DNA from: Acidobacteria bacterium UBA2999
GTDB lineage: Bacteria > Acidobacteriota > Vicinamibacteria > Vicinamibacterales > UBA2999
Reading direction: 5' to 3'
NCBI GenBank assembly: GCA_002346475.1
Contig: DDZV01000041.1
Span: 1-30,046, forward strand
DNA length: 30,046 nucleotides
Shown here: positions 22,631-30,046 of the stretch, piece after piece
Layout: each line of letters begins with the position of its first letter
Numbering within the stretch: position 1 is the first letter of the stretch
Program-made: the position numbers and the translations under genes
Notes under the pieces: model-generated
The model's input: only the letters and a program-made list of their open reading frames with translations
What the model was told of the DNA's origin: nothing
Database searches by the model: none

Positions 22631-24517
22631 TCAGTTGGCGCTGGTGTCTTTGAGGTCCTGGAGCTCAGCCTCAGTTCTAAATTGAATACGTGCGGCGCGA
22701 CTTGCTTCGCGGTAGACCACCCAAATATCTGGCCCTCCCATATCGTCAACTGCGATATGGCGTAGTTCAGCTCCGATGCTGGGGAGTTTGTAGATTGTGT
22801 ATTGCCCAGTGGTTGGGTCAAGTTTGGCGACGGCATCGTCTGATTGCAGGTTTGTCCATACCATATGATTGCGATCGACAGCCGTTGCATAGGGTTGGCT
22901 TTCTATTGGTAATGGGTAGTAAGTTGTTTCAAGGGTATGGATATTAATTCTTGCCAGGTTTTCTCCCCACCAATTTGCAACCCATACTGAGTCGCCTTTG
23001 GGATCGGCAAATAATCGACGTGGGGCTTGCGCACCGGGGTTATAGACGCTTCCAGAAAAGCGCAATGCGCCAATTCTGTGGAAGAAGTCTCGGTCAGCTG
23101 GTGTGAGTAAGTCTTGCCGATTTATCTCAAGAGGTGGTTGCATGTGTACTTCGCTGACTTTACCGGTTGTACCGTTCCCATGTCCGACAATGTCCATATT
23201 GAATTGGGCCCACCAGCCATTCCCAAGACGGTCAGCAGCCGTTCCGTACGTCTGCCCATCACCGATTGTTTTGTTCTGGAAGTAGGAAAACTTTTTGGTG
23301 TCTGGGTCAAACTGTAACGCTCCATGACGATTCCCAACCCAGATCTTCCCCATACCATCTTCCTGGAGACTGCCTCCAACAGACAGTGGTTGGGGTGGCG
23401 TGTAGAGCTCAAAATCTTCTGTGACAGGGTCCAAACGACCTAGGCTGCCTGCTGTATCAAACCAGAGGATTCCGTTGTGAGCTTTAGTGATTCCATGAGC
23501 ACGACGTGCACTTTTTCCATCAGGGGTTGTTAACTTATATCCTGTGACCTGCCCTGTCCTTGGATTGATTTTTGCAAGTGTCCGAAAATTATTTGGAACG
23601 GAGTCTGTGATCCAGGCATTACCGTTGTTATCGAGAACGGCGTCGTGCATTCCTCCCGCTCCGTGCATTCCCGACGGAATACCTTCCGACCAGTTGCTAC
23701 CATCAAGGTAGGCGCGTTCATTCTTGAGCTCAGCGATTGGAATGTCGTACTCAGTGACTACATGACGCGCTGCTTCACCAGTAGGCCGCGCCTTTAACTG
23801 AAATCTCAGTTGAGTAGATTCTGGGCCACGTGCCTTGGTCAGGTACTTTGCCAAGTCGTTCTTGTAGTACTCCATAGTGATCGACGGTCGTTGATTTGCT
23901 CCACCCCATCCGTGGTAGGTCACAGTGGCCATTAAGTCGATAATTGTTTTCCAGCCACGTTCATCAAACCGGTTTTGGAGTGCAAGACCAGCCTGGTGGC
24001 ATTCTGTGCAAGTCACTCGAAAGATTTCTTTATTGCGTAGATCTTCCAAGGTATCTGCCGGCAACGCAGCTAACCACTCAGAGCCTGATAGTTGATGGGT
24101 AAAATCATCGATGTCACGAAGGGTAAAATTACGAACAACGGCATTCGTTACATCAAGATCTGCTTCGGATAAGACTCGTTCATAACCAACTGCTTGAGTC
24201 CAGACCTGATATTTCCCTTGTTCAAAGGGGGCTCCCAGTGGTGGAAAGAAGTATTGTCCTTCTTCATCCGTAAAGACGGAGGTTGTCACTGTTTTTCGAA
24301 CGGCACGGGCCGATACTGGGACGCCCTCGAGGGGTTCTCCAGCTATTGTTGTGACAGTGCCCCATAGAGGTGATCTAGCATTTTTACTTTGTTTTTTATT
24401 AATTACTTCGAACGATGCTTTTTCTGAAGTCGCAGTTATTGAGGTGTTCGTCCAGTTTAGGACACTGCATCCGATGGCAATACCTGCAAACCACGAGATG
24501 TGTCTTGACGTTAACAT
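22631..24517 (-). CDS. Exported fusion: carboxypeptidase-regulatory-like domain, monoheme cytochrome region and Vgb-like beta-propeller
   Basis: About 628 residues. A signal-like helix (SWFAGIAIGCSVLNW) is followed by a CarboxypepD_reg-type beta domain (about 51-135: WGTVTTIAGEPLEGVPVSA, then TDEEGQYFFPP). A heme-binding CTECH (170-174) lies in a cytochrome-like helix region. A C-terminal propeller like streptogramin lyase (Vgb) runs from about 255, with repeats such as GNAWITDS, NGILWFDTAGSLGRLDP and GKIWVGNRHGALQFDP. I chose the start at MLTSRH because AAGGGAG lies five bases upstream; an ATG seven codons earlier would overlap the cytochrome gene. It follows that gene by 13 bp. It may be an electron-accepting periplasmic dehydrogenase or a substrate sensor. 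Despite the propeller, antibiotic lyase activity is unlikely. Confidence 0.82.
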   Translation of the reverse strand: MLTSRHISWFAGIAIGCSVLNWTNTSITATSEKASFEVINKKQSKNARSPLWGTVTTIAGEPLEGVPVSARAVRKTVTTSVFTDEEGQYFFPPLGAPFEQGKYQVWTQAVGYERVLSEADLDVTNAVVRNFTLRDIDDFTHQLSGSEWLAALPADTLEDLRNKEIFRVTCTECHQAGLALQNRFDERGWKTIIDLMATVTYHGWGGANQRPSITMEYYKNDLAKYLTKARGPESTQLRFQLKARPTGEAARHVVTEYDIPIAELKNERAYLDGSNWSEGIPSGMHGAGGMHDAVLDNNGNAWITDSVPNNFRTLAKINPRTGQVTGYKLTTPDGKSARRAHGITKAHNGILWFDTAGSLGRLDPVTEDFELYTPPQPLSVGGSLQEDGMGKIWVGNRHGALQFDPDTKKFSYFQNKTIGDGQTYGTAADRLGNGWWAQFNMDIVGHGNGTTGKVSEVHMQPPLEINRQDLLTPADRDFFHRIGALRFSGSVYNPGAQAPRRLFADPKGDSVWVANWWGENLARINIHTLETTYYPLPIESQPYATAVDRNHMVWTNLQSDDAVAKLDPTTGQYTIYKLPSIGAELRHIAVDDMGGPDIWVVYREASRAARIQFRTEAELQDLKDTSAN

Positions 24518-24522
24518 GCGAA

Positions 24523-24529
24523 CTCCCTT
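24523..24529 (-). promoter_or_regulatory. Ribosome binding site AAGGGAG deciding the start of the cytochrome/propeller fusion
   Basis: AAGGGAG stands five bases before the ATG of MLTSRH on the minus strand and lies within the seven extra codons of the longer reading, which has no such site of its own. Confidence 0.65.
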
Positions 24530-24530
24530 G

Positions 24531-24989
24531 TTAGTCATCCCCTTGGTCTTGCACAGCAGAAGGCAGGTCAGAGGCAGGATCTAACCCCTTCGATTTCTCA
24601 ATTTTCAAATAGGTAATAATTTGATCAATTTGCGTTTGTGTTAAGGCGTACTGCCAACCTGGCATTGTGCGGGAACCAACCATGATTTTGTTTCGTACAT
24701 TCGCTTCCCCGAGCGTTTCGACAGTTTCGTTATTGAGCCATGGGCCTGGTGTGTTGGGCGACGAGGGTTGGCCTAACGGATCATGGCAAAGAGCACATCT
24801 CTGCACAAACAGCTTCCTGCCATTCACTTCAGACGCAGACAGGGGAGACGGTGAAACTAGTTCTTCCATATTGTAGTTAGTGCGTACGACCTTAGGTTTT
24901 GACACCTGCGTTTCTCGCAATGGACTTTGGGCCTGGGCATCCAGACCAGGTAAAAGTAATAGCAGAGAGAGTAAGATTAGGAGTCTCAT
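24531..24989 (-). CDS. Exported class I monoheme cytochrome c
   Basis: This 152-residue protein has a Sec signal (MRLLILLSLLLLLPGLDAQA), a heme site CALCH (65-69) after NGRKLFVQR, and the axial Met109 in GSRTMPGW, followed by the C-terminal helix TQTQIDQIITYLKI. It is a typical periplasmic electron carrier. I chose the ATG at MRLLIL, where the signal peptide begins; the frame extends 15 codons upstream without signal-like features. It stands 13 bp before the multidomain cytochrome/propeller gene, so the two probably form one electron-transfer pair, this one shuttling electrons from the larger protein to the respiratory chain. The tail DLPSAVQDQGDD is acidic. Confidence 0.9.
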   Translation of the reverse strand: MRLLILLSLLLLLPGLDAQAQSPLRETQVSKPKVVRTNYNMEELVSPSPLSASEVNGRKLFVQRCALCHDPLGQPSSPNTPGPWLNNETVETLGEANVRNKIMVGSRTMPGWQYALTQTQIDQIITYLKIEKSKGLDPASDLPSAVQDQGDD

Positions 24990-25136
24990 TAAGATTACTT
25001 CTGAGAGGCTACTTGATTTACACGGCAGAATCAAAGACAGGGTACACTAGGAACTTCACTTTATTTTCTGGGACGGGTTCGCTCTATTGACGTTAATACT
25101 TGACGGATCAAATTACCTGAAGATAATCAGTTTTAG

Positions 25137-27128
25137 GTGCGGATGAGATCTCGATTGGTCCTTTCCGGGCTTTTGGCTGTTATAGCCGTCGCTTCCGTCG
25201 CGTTGTTTGTGGTATTTACGCCGACGATAGAAGCGCAATCGACTGTTGTTCCAACTGTCGACAGCAGACAACTATTCCATTCAGACCGATTGACCAGTGC
25301 TTCATCAGTGGAGCTACAGGGAGTACAGGCATTCTCTAGGGCACGTCTGGAAGAAGACCTCCTTGCGGTAGAACACTTCCTGCCAGCCTATCAGTTCTGG
25401 CAGCACATTTTCACAATTCCTGATGGCCATATCGCTTTTGGCAGTGCCCAAGATGGGCGTTTAATTGTCACGGTTCCAACGAGAGGTAACTGGTCTCAAA
25501 AAGCAGTTTGGGCAGATGAATCGTTACGTGAAACCCTAGATGGAAAACGATTACCCTCGCGCTTGCGGGATCGGCGTCAAGCCCTTGTGGAGTTACTTGA
25601 ACCAAAGACTGGTCCGCTTGTGCACAATCCTACACGTGGACGGTTCGTCACACCCCATGCTCGTCGTTTTGGGAGCTTTTTAGGGGAATGGAGCACAATT
25701 TACGAGCGATTCGGCGTTCCTCCTGAAATTGGCCTGGCTCAGGCCATGCTTGAGTCTGGGTTAAACGGCCGTGCTCGTTCCCGTGCACGAGCTCTTGGTT
25801 TCTGTCAGTTTTTAAGTCGGAATTGGAACCATTTGAACCGGCTCTCACCTGAAGTGATCGAAGCTTATAACCAGACAACCCAGGCTCCGTATTGTGCAGC
25901 TTACTTAACGATTCTTACAACAATGTACGGCAGTTTTCTTCCTGCATTGTCTGAGCATCATGCAGGTGGTGTGAATGTAGGACGTACGTTGATTAATGGA
26001 AAGCGTATTGGTGGCAGTGATACGCGTGAACAGTATCTATTGGGCGCAGAATTTTCTGGTATTTTACGTGACATTTCAATCAGGCGTTACCGAAGACTCT
26101 TCCGAACTTTTGGCCGGCGTTCGCGTTTGTATTCAGAAATGGTGTTCGGTAATACAGTCAATGTGACACGGATGATGAATGAGTATCCGCAGCAGAAGAT
26201 TTTTGCGATGCGTGTGCCGCGTTCTACCACACTTGCTCAAGTGACCAAGCGTACTGGGCTTTCTGTGACCGAGGTCAAACGCTTTAATCCTGCTCTTGTG
26301 AGACAGGTTCCTGCAAACGCGAATCTATATTTACCTTCTTATGTAGAAGAGTTTGGGAAAGATGTGACATTTTGGCAGAGGCCGCCTAGTACTGAATATG
26401 TGGAAGTCTTACATGAATTTCTCCAGCTTGAAAGTGGTTTGGAACGCTGGCACTCATCCTCATTTGAAGTGACTCTGAATAATTTTCAGGAACGTTTTTT
26501 GAATACGAACACCGAGGAAGGTTCGGTGATGGCAACGATGATTGCTTATATGACCGGACAATTACGCAGAAGTCGCCGTGGTCCCATACTTGAAGAGTTT
26601 CGTACCAGTAAGCGAATTTTGACTCTCTTTCAACAGGGCCTCGGAGAGATGGAGGGGGCTTCCTGGTTGAAGGAAAATGGTAGTTGTGCATCTTCTGCTA
26701 TCACGGAAGACTCGCCACCACCGAAAAGTGTTACCCATCATGTGCAACGTGGCGACACACTTGCGGCAATTGCGCGACATTACGGTACGACTGTCGGGGC
26801 TATCCAAGGAGCTAATGGGATGGGTCGATCTACCCGTATTGGCATTGGAGAGCGATTACAAATCAGTGGAACAGCGCTCCCAAACGTTACATACCGTGTG
26901 CAACGTGGCGACACGCTTGGGGCAATCGCGCGACGCTATGGTACGACTGTGGGAGCGATTCAAAGAGCTAATGGGATGGGTCGATCTACCCATATTGGCA
27001 TTGGAGAGCGATTACAAATCAGCGGGTCATCTATTTCTGTCGACAGTCATAGCCCATCCAAACCATTTGCTGTGGCGATAGGCAAGTTGTTGGCTCCTGA
27101 GTGTTATTTGGAAGAGCCATTAGTCTAA
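25137..27128 (+). CDS. Lytic transglycosylase (SLT domain) with three LysM domains
   Basis: This 663-residue protein has an N-terminal signal/anchor helix (VLSGLLAVIAVASVALFVVF) and a region of unknown fold. The SLT domain (about 185-310) has catalytic Glu206 in AMLESGLNGRA and GFCQFLSRNW where the family has G-x-x-Q. The architecture resembles MltD, which cleaves peptidoglycan glycan strands in the periplasm. LysM domains lie at about 356-400 (degenerate), 533-577 and 585-629; the last two (VQRGDTLxAIARxYGTT) are nearly identical. GTG and ATG lie two codons apart at the start; neither has a strong ribosome site. It ends three bases before the convergent Smr gene. The 130-residue stretch between LysM 1 and 2 is unassigned. 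Confidence 0.92.
   Translation: MRMRSRLVLSGLLAVIAVASVALFVVFTPTIEAQSTVVPTVDSRQLFHSDRLTSASSVELQGVQAFSRARLEEDLLAVEHFLPAYQFWQHIFTIPDGHIAFGSAQDGRLIVTVPTRGNWSQKAVWADESLRETLDGKRLPSRLRDRRQALVELLEPKTGPLVHNPTRGRFVTPHARRFGSFLGEWSTIYERFGVPPEIGLAQAMLESGLNGRARSRARALGFCQFLSRNWNHLNRLSPEVIEAYNQTTQAPYCAAYLTILTTMYGSFLPALSEHHAGGVNVGRTLINGKRIGGSDTREQYLLGAEFSGILRDISIRRYRRLFRTFGRRSRLYSEMVFGNTVNVTRMMNEYPQQKIFAMRVPRSTTLAQVTKRTGLSVTEVKRFNPALVRQVPANANLYLPSYVEEFGKDVTFWQRPPSTEYVEVLHEFLQLESGLERWHSSSFEVTLNNFQERFLNTNTEEGSVMATMIAYMTGQLRRSRRGPILEEFRTSKRILTLFQQGLGEMEGASWLKENGSCASSAITEDSPPPKSVTHHVQRGDTLAAIARHYGTTVGAIQGANGMGRSTRIGIGERLQISGTALPNVTYRVQRGDTLGAIARRYGTTVGAIQRANGMGRSTHIGIGERLQISGSSISVDSHSPSKPFAVAIGKLLAPECYLEEPLV
26741..27025 (+). 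repeat. Two near-identical 129-bp LysM-coding repeats (period 156 bp)
   Basis: Copies lie at 26741-26869 and 26897-27025, offset by 52 codons. Over 26811-26866 and its partner 26967-27022, 55 of 56 bases match. The preceding 70 bases differ at 11 positions. The sharp change in identity suggests a recent conversion event between the copies. Confidence 0.88.
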
Positions 27129-27131
27129 ACG

Positions 27132-27584
27132 TTACAGTACAACAATAGTTATACCGGCGTTACGCGGGTCGAGTTGGAAACTGCGCACACTGGAAATCTC
27201 TTTGAGTCTTCGGTGCAGAGCACCACGAATGCGTCCTCCTGACCGACCGTGGATAAAGTGTAATTCGGCAGACCCTGCAAGCATGGCGCTATCGAGTGTT
27301 TTTTCTACAACTGTGAGTGCTGCCTCAACCGTTAACCCGTGCAAATCGATTTTCGAAGGAACACTCACAGGATCAATGTCATTGGTCAACTGAAGCTGTG
27401 AACTCAGCTTTAGCCTCAGCTTGCTTGAGTCACGCTGTTCCTGTTCCAGTTTGAGTGGCGACAGATCAATCGTTTTGAGTACGAGCGATCGATTTTTGAC
27501 ATCGACCAGTACTCGATTATTGTTCTGAATTTCTCGAATTGTACCTTTACCAAAGGGCGTTTGTACTACGTCCCCAGTTTTCAC
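27132..27584 (-). CDS. Smr-domain protein (MutS2 C-terminal-like)
   Basis: The 150 residues begin with a small beta domain (VVQTPFGKGTIREI, then RVLVDVKNRSLVL) like the KOW-type segment before the Smr domain of MutS2. The Smr domain has DLHGLTVEAAL (80-90) and HGRSGGRIR (112-120), a variant of the HG-x-G-x-G-x-LR signature with the first Gly replaced by Ser. Smr domains nick or bind branched DNA, or cleave RNA on collided ribosomes. No MutS ATPase part is present. The GTG start overlaps the upstream lipoprotein stop by GTGA, with TTGGAG as ribosome site. Cytoplasmic. Coupling to a lipoprotein and an MscS channel is odd. Confidence 0.88.
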   Translation of the reverse strand: MKTGDVVQTPFGKGTIREIQNNNRVLVDVKNRSLVLKTIDLSPLKLEQEQRDSSKLRLKLSSQLQLTNDIDPVSVPSKIDLHGLTVEAALTVVEKTLDSAMLAGSAELHFIHGRSGGRIRGALHRRLKEISSVRSFQLDPRNAGITIVVL

Positions 27585-28516
27585 TCCAACACGTCTGACA
27601 CGTCGTACGCCCCAACTTGATTCTGGAATAAGTGGGGCACAATGATTTGTTTACGAGCAGTGTCATAGGCAAGATCGGCAGCTACGAGACCCTCAAAGTT
27701 CTTTATTGTTTGCGTTGCACCAGACGCATCAACATGTACAGCTAGACCTGCAAGGACATTAGTCACGATGTAGCCGCCATGCCCATCACTTTCTACGCCA
27801 TCGATGGTACCAATTGATTCAGATGAAAGCACTGTCTTTTCTTTAGTAGTGAGGTCAAGGCCGAACAGATGTCCTGGTTCGCTATCTTCTCCAGTAGATT
27901 GTGACATGGATCCGACAACTAGATGATCCCCATCAACCAGTAGTCCGTTTGGTACTTCAACTGCGTCACCCTCGGCAAAGACTGAGACCTCACCATCAAG
28001 AATTGCGTAAATGCGGGGTCCCTGTGTATCAGAAACATACACGGTGCCATCTGGTCCAGTTGCAAGGTCATTCAGAAATTGTGCGCCTTCTATTTTTACG
28101 CGAGAGGTGACCTCGCCACTTGCAAGATCAAGACCTACCACCTCGTCCAAGTCCGTTACCCACAGCGTGTCTTTGTGACTACGGAGGCCTTTCGGGGCAT
28201 TCAGGTCTGTTGCCCAGAAAGCGTTTATCACAGTTCCATCTGGTGCTAGTTGAGCAATATGCCCATTGCCATCCCTGGCTCCTGTGTCACCGTTGATGAG
28301 TGACACAAAGATTGAGTCTGATTCAACATGAAGGAACGCACTTTCCGGGGCATTCATGTCATCTGCTACCATCCAAACAGCGACTGCTGGAGCTAGAGGC
28401 TGTTCAGCAGTTTCCTCGGGTTGTGGGGTAGCGTCGTTAACGGGTGCAGAGCAACTACTTGCCATTACGATAGCGAAAGTGATCGTTATTAAGCGGTAAA
28501 GATAGTGAGGATTCAT
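27581..28516 (-). CDS. SMP-30/gluconolactonase-like beta-propeller lipoprotein
   Basis: This 311-residue protein begins with a lipoprotein signal (ITITFAIVMASSC, lipid anchor at Cys22) and a Pro/Glu-rich spacer (DATPQPEETAEQPLAPA). A propeller follows, with repeats such as LNAPKGLRSHKDTLWVTDL, FLNDLATGPDGTVYVSDTQG, VPNGLLVDGDHLVVGS and IDGVESDGHGGYIVTN. Several acidic residues at blade ends (Asn-Asp, Asp-Gly) match the metal site of SMP-30/strictosidine-synthase-like propellers, which hydrolyse lactones or esters. It could equally be a binding protein. The start shares one base with the MscS stop (TAATG), and its own stop overlaps the Smr start by four, so the three are translationally coupled. 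Location: periplasmic face of a membrane. Confidence 0.83.
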   Translation of the reverse strand: MNPHYLYRLITITFAIVMASSCSAPVNDATPQPEETAEQPLAPAVAVWMVADDMNAPESAFLHVESDSIFVSLINGDTGARDGNGHIAQLAPDGTVINAFWATDLNAPKGLRSHKDTLWVTDLDEVVGLDLASGEVTSRVKIEGAQFLNDLATGPDGTVYVSDTQGPRIYAILDGEVSVFAEGDAVEVPNGLLVDGDHLVVGSMSQSTGEDSEPGHLFGLDLTTKEKTVLSSESIGTIDGVESDGHGGYIVTNVLAGLAVHVDASGATQTIKNFEGLVAADLAYDTARKQIIVPHLFQNQVGAYDVSDVLE

Positions 28517-29637
28517 TAGGTCTTTTTCTCCTGTGCGTTGTTCTTCTCGGTAACCTGCAGTTCATGTGGGATATGAATTGTACTTGTTGGGAATGCCATT
28601 TCAGCACCATGCTGAGCAACGATATCTGCAATTTTCAGCAGCACTTCTTCCTTCACAGCGTGGTATTCCGTCCAGACGACTGTTTTGGTAAAACAATAGA
28701 TAAAGAAATCTAAGGTCGATGGGCTAAATTGGTTGAAGTTGACCATTAACGTGCGGGATGAATCAATTAGAGGACTTGTGGTTAGGTATTTTCGAATGTC
28801 TGCAAGAATAGCCGGGACATGATTTACATCGTTGTACCGAACTCCAATAGTTTCAAAAATTCGACGGTTGTGCATTCGTGAAGGGTTTTCAACAGAGATT
28901 GTCGTAAATACAGCGTTTGGCACATAAAGGGGACGCATATCAAAGGTACGAATTAATGTGCGTCGCCAACCAATTTCTTCGACGTCGCCTTCAATTTCAC
29001 GGTCCGGCGATCGAATCCAGTCACCTACAGCGAATGGACGGTCGAGATAAATTGTTAGCCCGCCAAATACATTAGCTAGGATGTCACGAGCAGCCAGACC
29101 TACTGCGATTCCACCCATGCCTCCAAATGCAAGCAGGCCACTAATGCTAATGCCAAGAGTTTGTAATACTACGAGTGTTGCTGTGATAAAAATTGCTGCG
29201 CGTACAATTCTTCCGATAGCACGAATAAAGGTCCAATCAACTTTTTGTCCCCGTGCTTGCTCCTGTTGCACATAATGATCTTCGTAAGAGCGGGCAAATC
29301 GGATTAGGAACCAGGTAAGAATTGCAATGACGCCAATGTCTCGGATTATTGGGATAGCATCGAGGATGGCAGCTTCAGTTTCTTGGCTGACGATATGTGC
29401 TGCCAGGCTAATTCCGATGACCCAGACTAGACCACGGCTTGGTCCACGAAGTGCGTAAAATAACGCATCATCTATGAAAGTATCTGTAGTTCTGGTTCGT
29501 TTGCTCAGATGATTTACAAACCGACGAACAATAGATCCGACGATTAGCGTTACAAGGACAACGGCAAAAGCCTGTAAAATCCAGGTAAAATGCTGGGCCC
29601 ATGCTAAGACGTTCTCTGCGATCAGTGATACATCCAC
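28516..29637 (-). CDS. MscS-family mechanosensitive ion channel
   Basis: This 373-residue protein has about five transmembrane helices (roughly 17-37, 67-86, 95-114, 140-160 and the pore helix). The pore helix and beta-domain entry are typical: GLLAFGGMGGIAVGLAARD, then NVFGGLTIYLDRPFAVGDWI, with the Gly/Ala packing pattern of MscS TM3. VEEIGWRRTLIRTFD and YVPNAVF follow in the cytoplasmic beta domain. Extra N-terminal helices place it nearer the larger YnaI-type channels than E. coli MscS itself. It releases ions and small osmolytes under membrane tension. The start is GTG with AGGA close upstream. It leads the three-gene minus-strand operon with the lipoprotein and Smr protein. Confidence 0.92.
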   Translation of the reverse strand: MDVSLIAENVLAWAQHFTWILQAFAVVLVTLIVGSIVRRFVNHLSKRTRTTDTFIDDALFYALRGPSRGLVWVIGISLAAHIVSQETEAAILDAIPIIRDIGVIAILTWFLIRFARSYEDHYVQQEQARGQKVDWTFIRAIGRIVRAAIFITATLVVLQTLGISISGLLAFGGMGGIAVGLAARDILANVFGGLTIYLDRPFAVGDWIRSPDREIEGDVEEIGWRRTLIRTFDMRPLYVPNAVFTTISVENPSRMHNRRIFETIGVRYNDVNHVPAILADIRKYLTTSPLIDSSRTLMVNFNQFSPSTLDFFIYCFTKTVVWTEYHAVKEEVLLKIADIVAQHGAEMAFPTSTIHIPHELQVTEKNNAQEKKT

Positions 29638-29854
29638 GGATTCCTCATAAGTAATAGTATGGCAATATGCCCCGCTTACGACGCACGATATCGCATTGGG
29701 TGAGCATTCGGAAATACTTAGAGTAGATAATCAGGGGTAGAGAATAGTTGGGAGTTTTACCAATTTTGTTTATTCGTGGGTTCTAGTTCGCGATTCTTAG
29801 TGGCTCGGTGTATAAAAAGGGTACGTTTTGGCTCTCTTGAAATGGACGGGGCAG
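29638..29854. other. Divergent intergenic region between MscS and the PQQ-type protein
   Basis: This is a 217-bp AT-rich gap. On the plus strand TATAAA at 29811-29816, preceded by GGTG, could be a -10 for the propeller gene, but no -35 stands at the right distance. On the minus strand the ribosome site AGGA precedes the MscS GTG. I see no further gene, strong hairpin or repeat here. Confidence 0.3.
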
Positions 29855-30046
29855 ATGACACACTTCAGATTGTTTTGTAATGCAACACTAGCGTTTATCA
29901 TTTTATTTGGGACTGTTGCTGCTGGTCAGGATTGGTCCCAGTGGCGAGGCCCTGACCGCGATGGTGCAGTTCCATCCTTTCAGTTGCCAGAGGGGAAATG
30001 GCCAGAAAGGCTCATCCGGCGCTGGACAGTTGAGGTAGGGCAGGGG
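29855..30046 (+). CDS. PQQ-type beta-propeller protein (alcohol dehydrogenase-like), 3' end outside the window
   Basis: The first 64 residues are present. A Sec signal (FRLFCNATLAFIILFGTVAAG) is followed by QDWSQWRGPDRDGAVPSF, then KWPERLIRRWTVEVGQG. The WxQWRGPxRDG opening is the standard start of exported PQQ-like WD-propeller proteins, which are either PQQ dehydrogenases or structural propellers. The PQQ-binding residues lie beyond the window, so enzyme activity cannot be judged. GGACGGGG precedes the ATG; an in-frame TTG nine codons upstream is less likely. It is divergent from the MscS operon. Confidence 0.85.
   Translation, partial: MTHFRLFCNATLAFIILFGTVAAGQDWSQWRGPDRDGAVPSFQLPEGKWPERLIRRWTVEVGQG

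Noticed and set aside
22631..24517. Reading the Vgb-like propeller as a streptogramin resistance enzyme
   Set aside because: The propeller is fused to a cytochrome and a regulatory-like domain and is paired with a cytochrome c gene. That context indicates redox function, and Vgb catalytic residues cannot be confirmed.
26677..27081. 134-residue plus-strand frame with repeats
   Set aside because: It is a shifted shadow of the LysM repeats; its internal repetition is inherited from the real gene.

Overview
The window reads as a chromosomal segment of a Gram-negative bacterium: it has a TonB-dependent outer-membrane receptor, a lipobox lipoprotein, Sec- and Tat-type signal peptides and periplasmic c-type cytochromes. 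The repertoire (CarboxypepD_reg-plug TonB receptor, DUF1080, Gfo/Idh/MocA, GMC, cytochrome fused to a Vgb-like propeller, and a PQQ-type protein beginning QDWSQWRGPDRDG) resembles uncultured, probably aquatic Acidobacteriota (Vicinamibacteria-like). That placement is inference from gene content. No integrase, transposase, CRISPR array, rRNA or phage gene is visible. Base composition is about half GC by eye and uneven: one 60-nt line in the DUF1080 gene is 63% GC and one in the response regulator is 43%.

Layout. 1-144: end of a tRNA-Lys and a complete tRNA-Glu. 197-3210 (+): a Yip1-family membrane protein and a TonB-dependent receptor. 3261-7453 (-): a cassette of a small YLDPGSGS membrane protein, a kinase-like/methyltransferase fusion, and a five-helix membrane protein of the sulfatase/phosphotransferase fold with Thr at the nucleophile position. 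7726-10849 (+): four exported proteins (DUF1080, ketosteroid-isomerase-like, dienelactone hydrolase-like, SnoaL-like) and a small helical protein. 10872-14707 (-): Gfo/Idh/MocA dehydrogenase, GMC oxidoreductase with a Cys cluster, VOC protein and a PD-(D/E)XK nuclease. 14890-20596 (+): PhoB/PhoR-like two-component system, MatC-like carrier, ACSF3/MatB-like malonyl-CoA synthetase, a second Yip1 protein and a small secreted beta protein. 20627-21655 (-): Tat-exported metallo-beta-lactamase-fold hydrolase. 21777-22622 (+): SDR oxidoreductase. 22631-24989 (-): a monoheme cytochrome c and a cytochrome/Vgb-propeller fusion. 25137-27128 (+): lytic transglycosylase with LysM repeats. 27132-29637 (-): MscS channel, propeller lipoprotein and Smr-domain protein. 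29855-end (+): start of a PQQ-type propeller protein.

How genes may work together. The clearest functional unit is 14890-19605, where ATGA overlaps and a 5-bp gap join sensor, regulator, dicarboxylate/malonate carrier and malonyl-CoA synthetase; this suggests signal-controlled malonate uptake and activation. The best candidate for an undescribed system is the 3261-7453 envelope cassette. Gene ends are tightly packed: several converging pairs lie 3-50 bp apart, many neighbours overlap by 1-11 bp, and no stretch over 300 bp lacks a gene.
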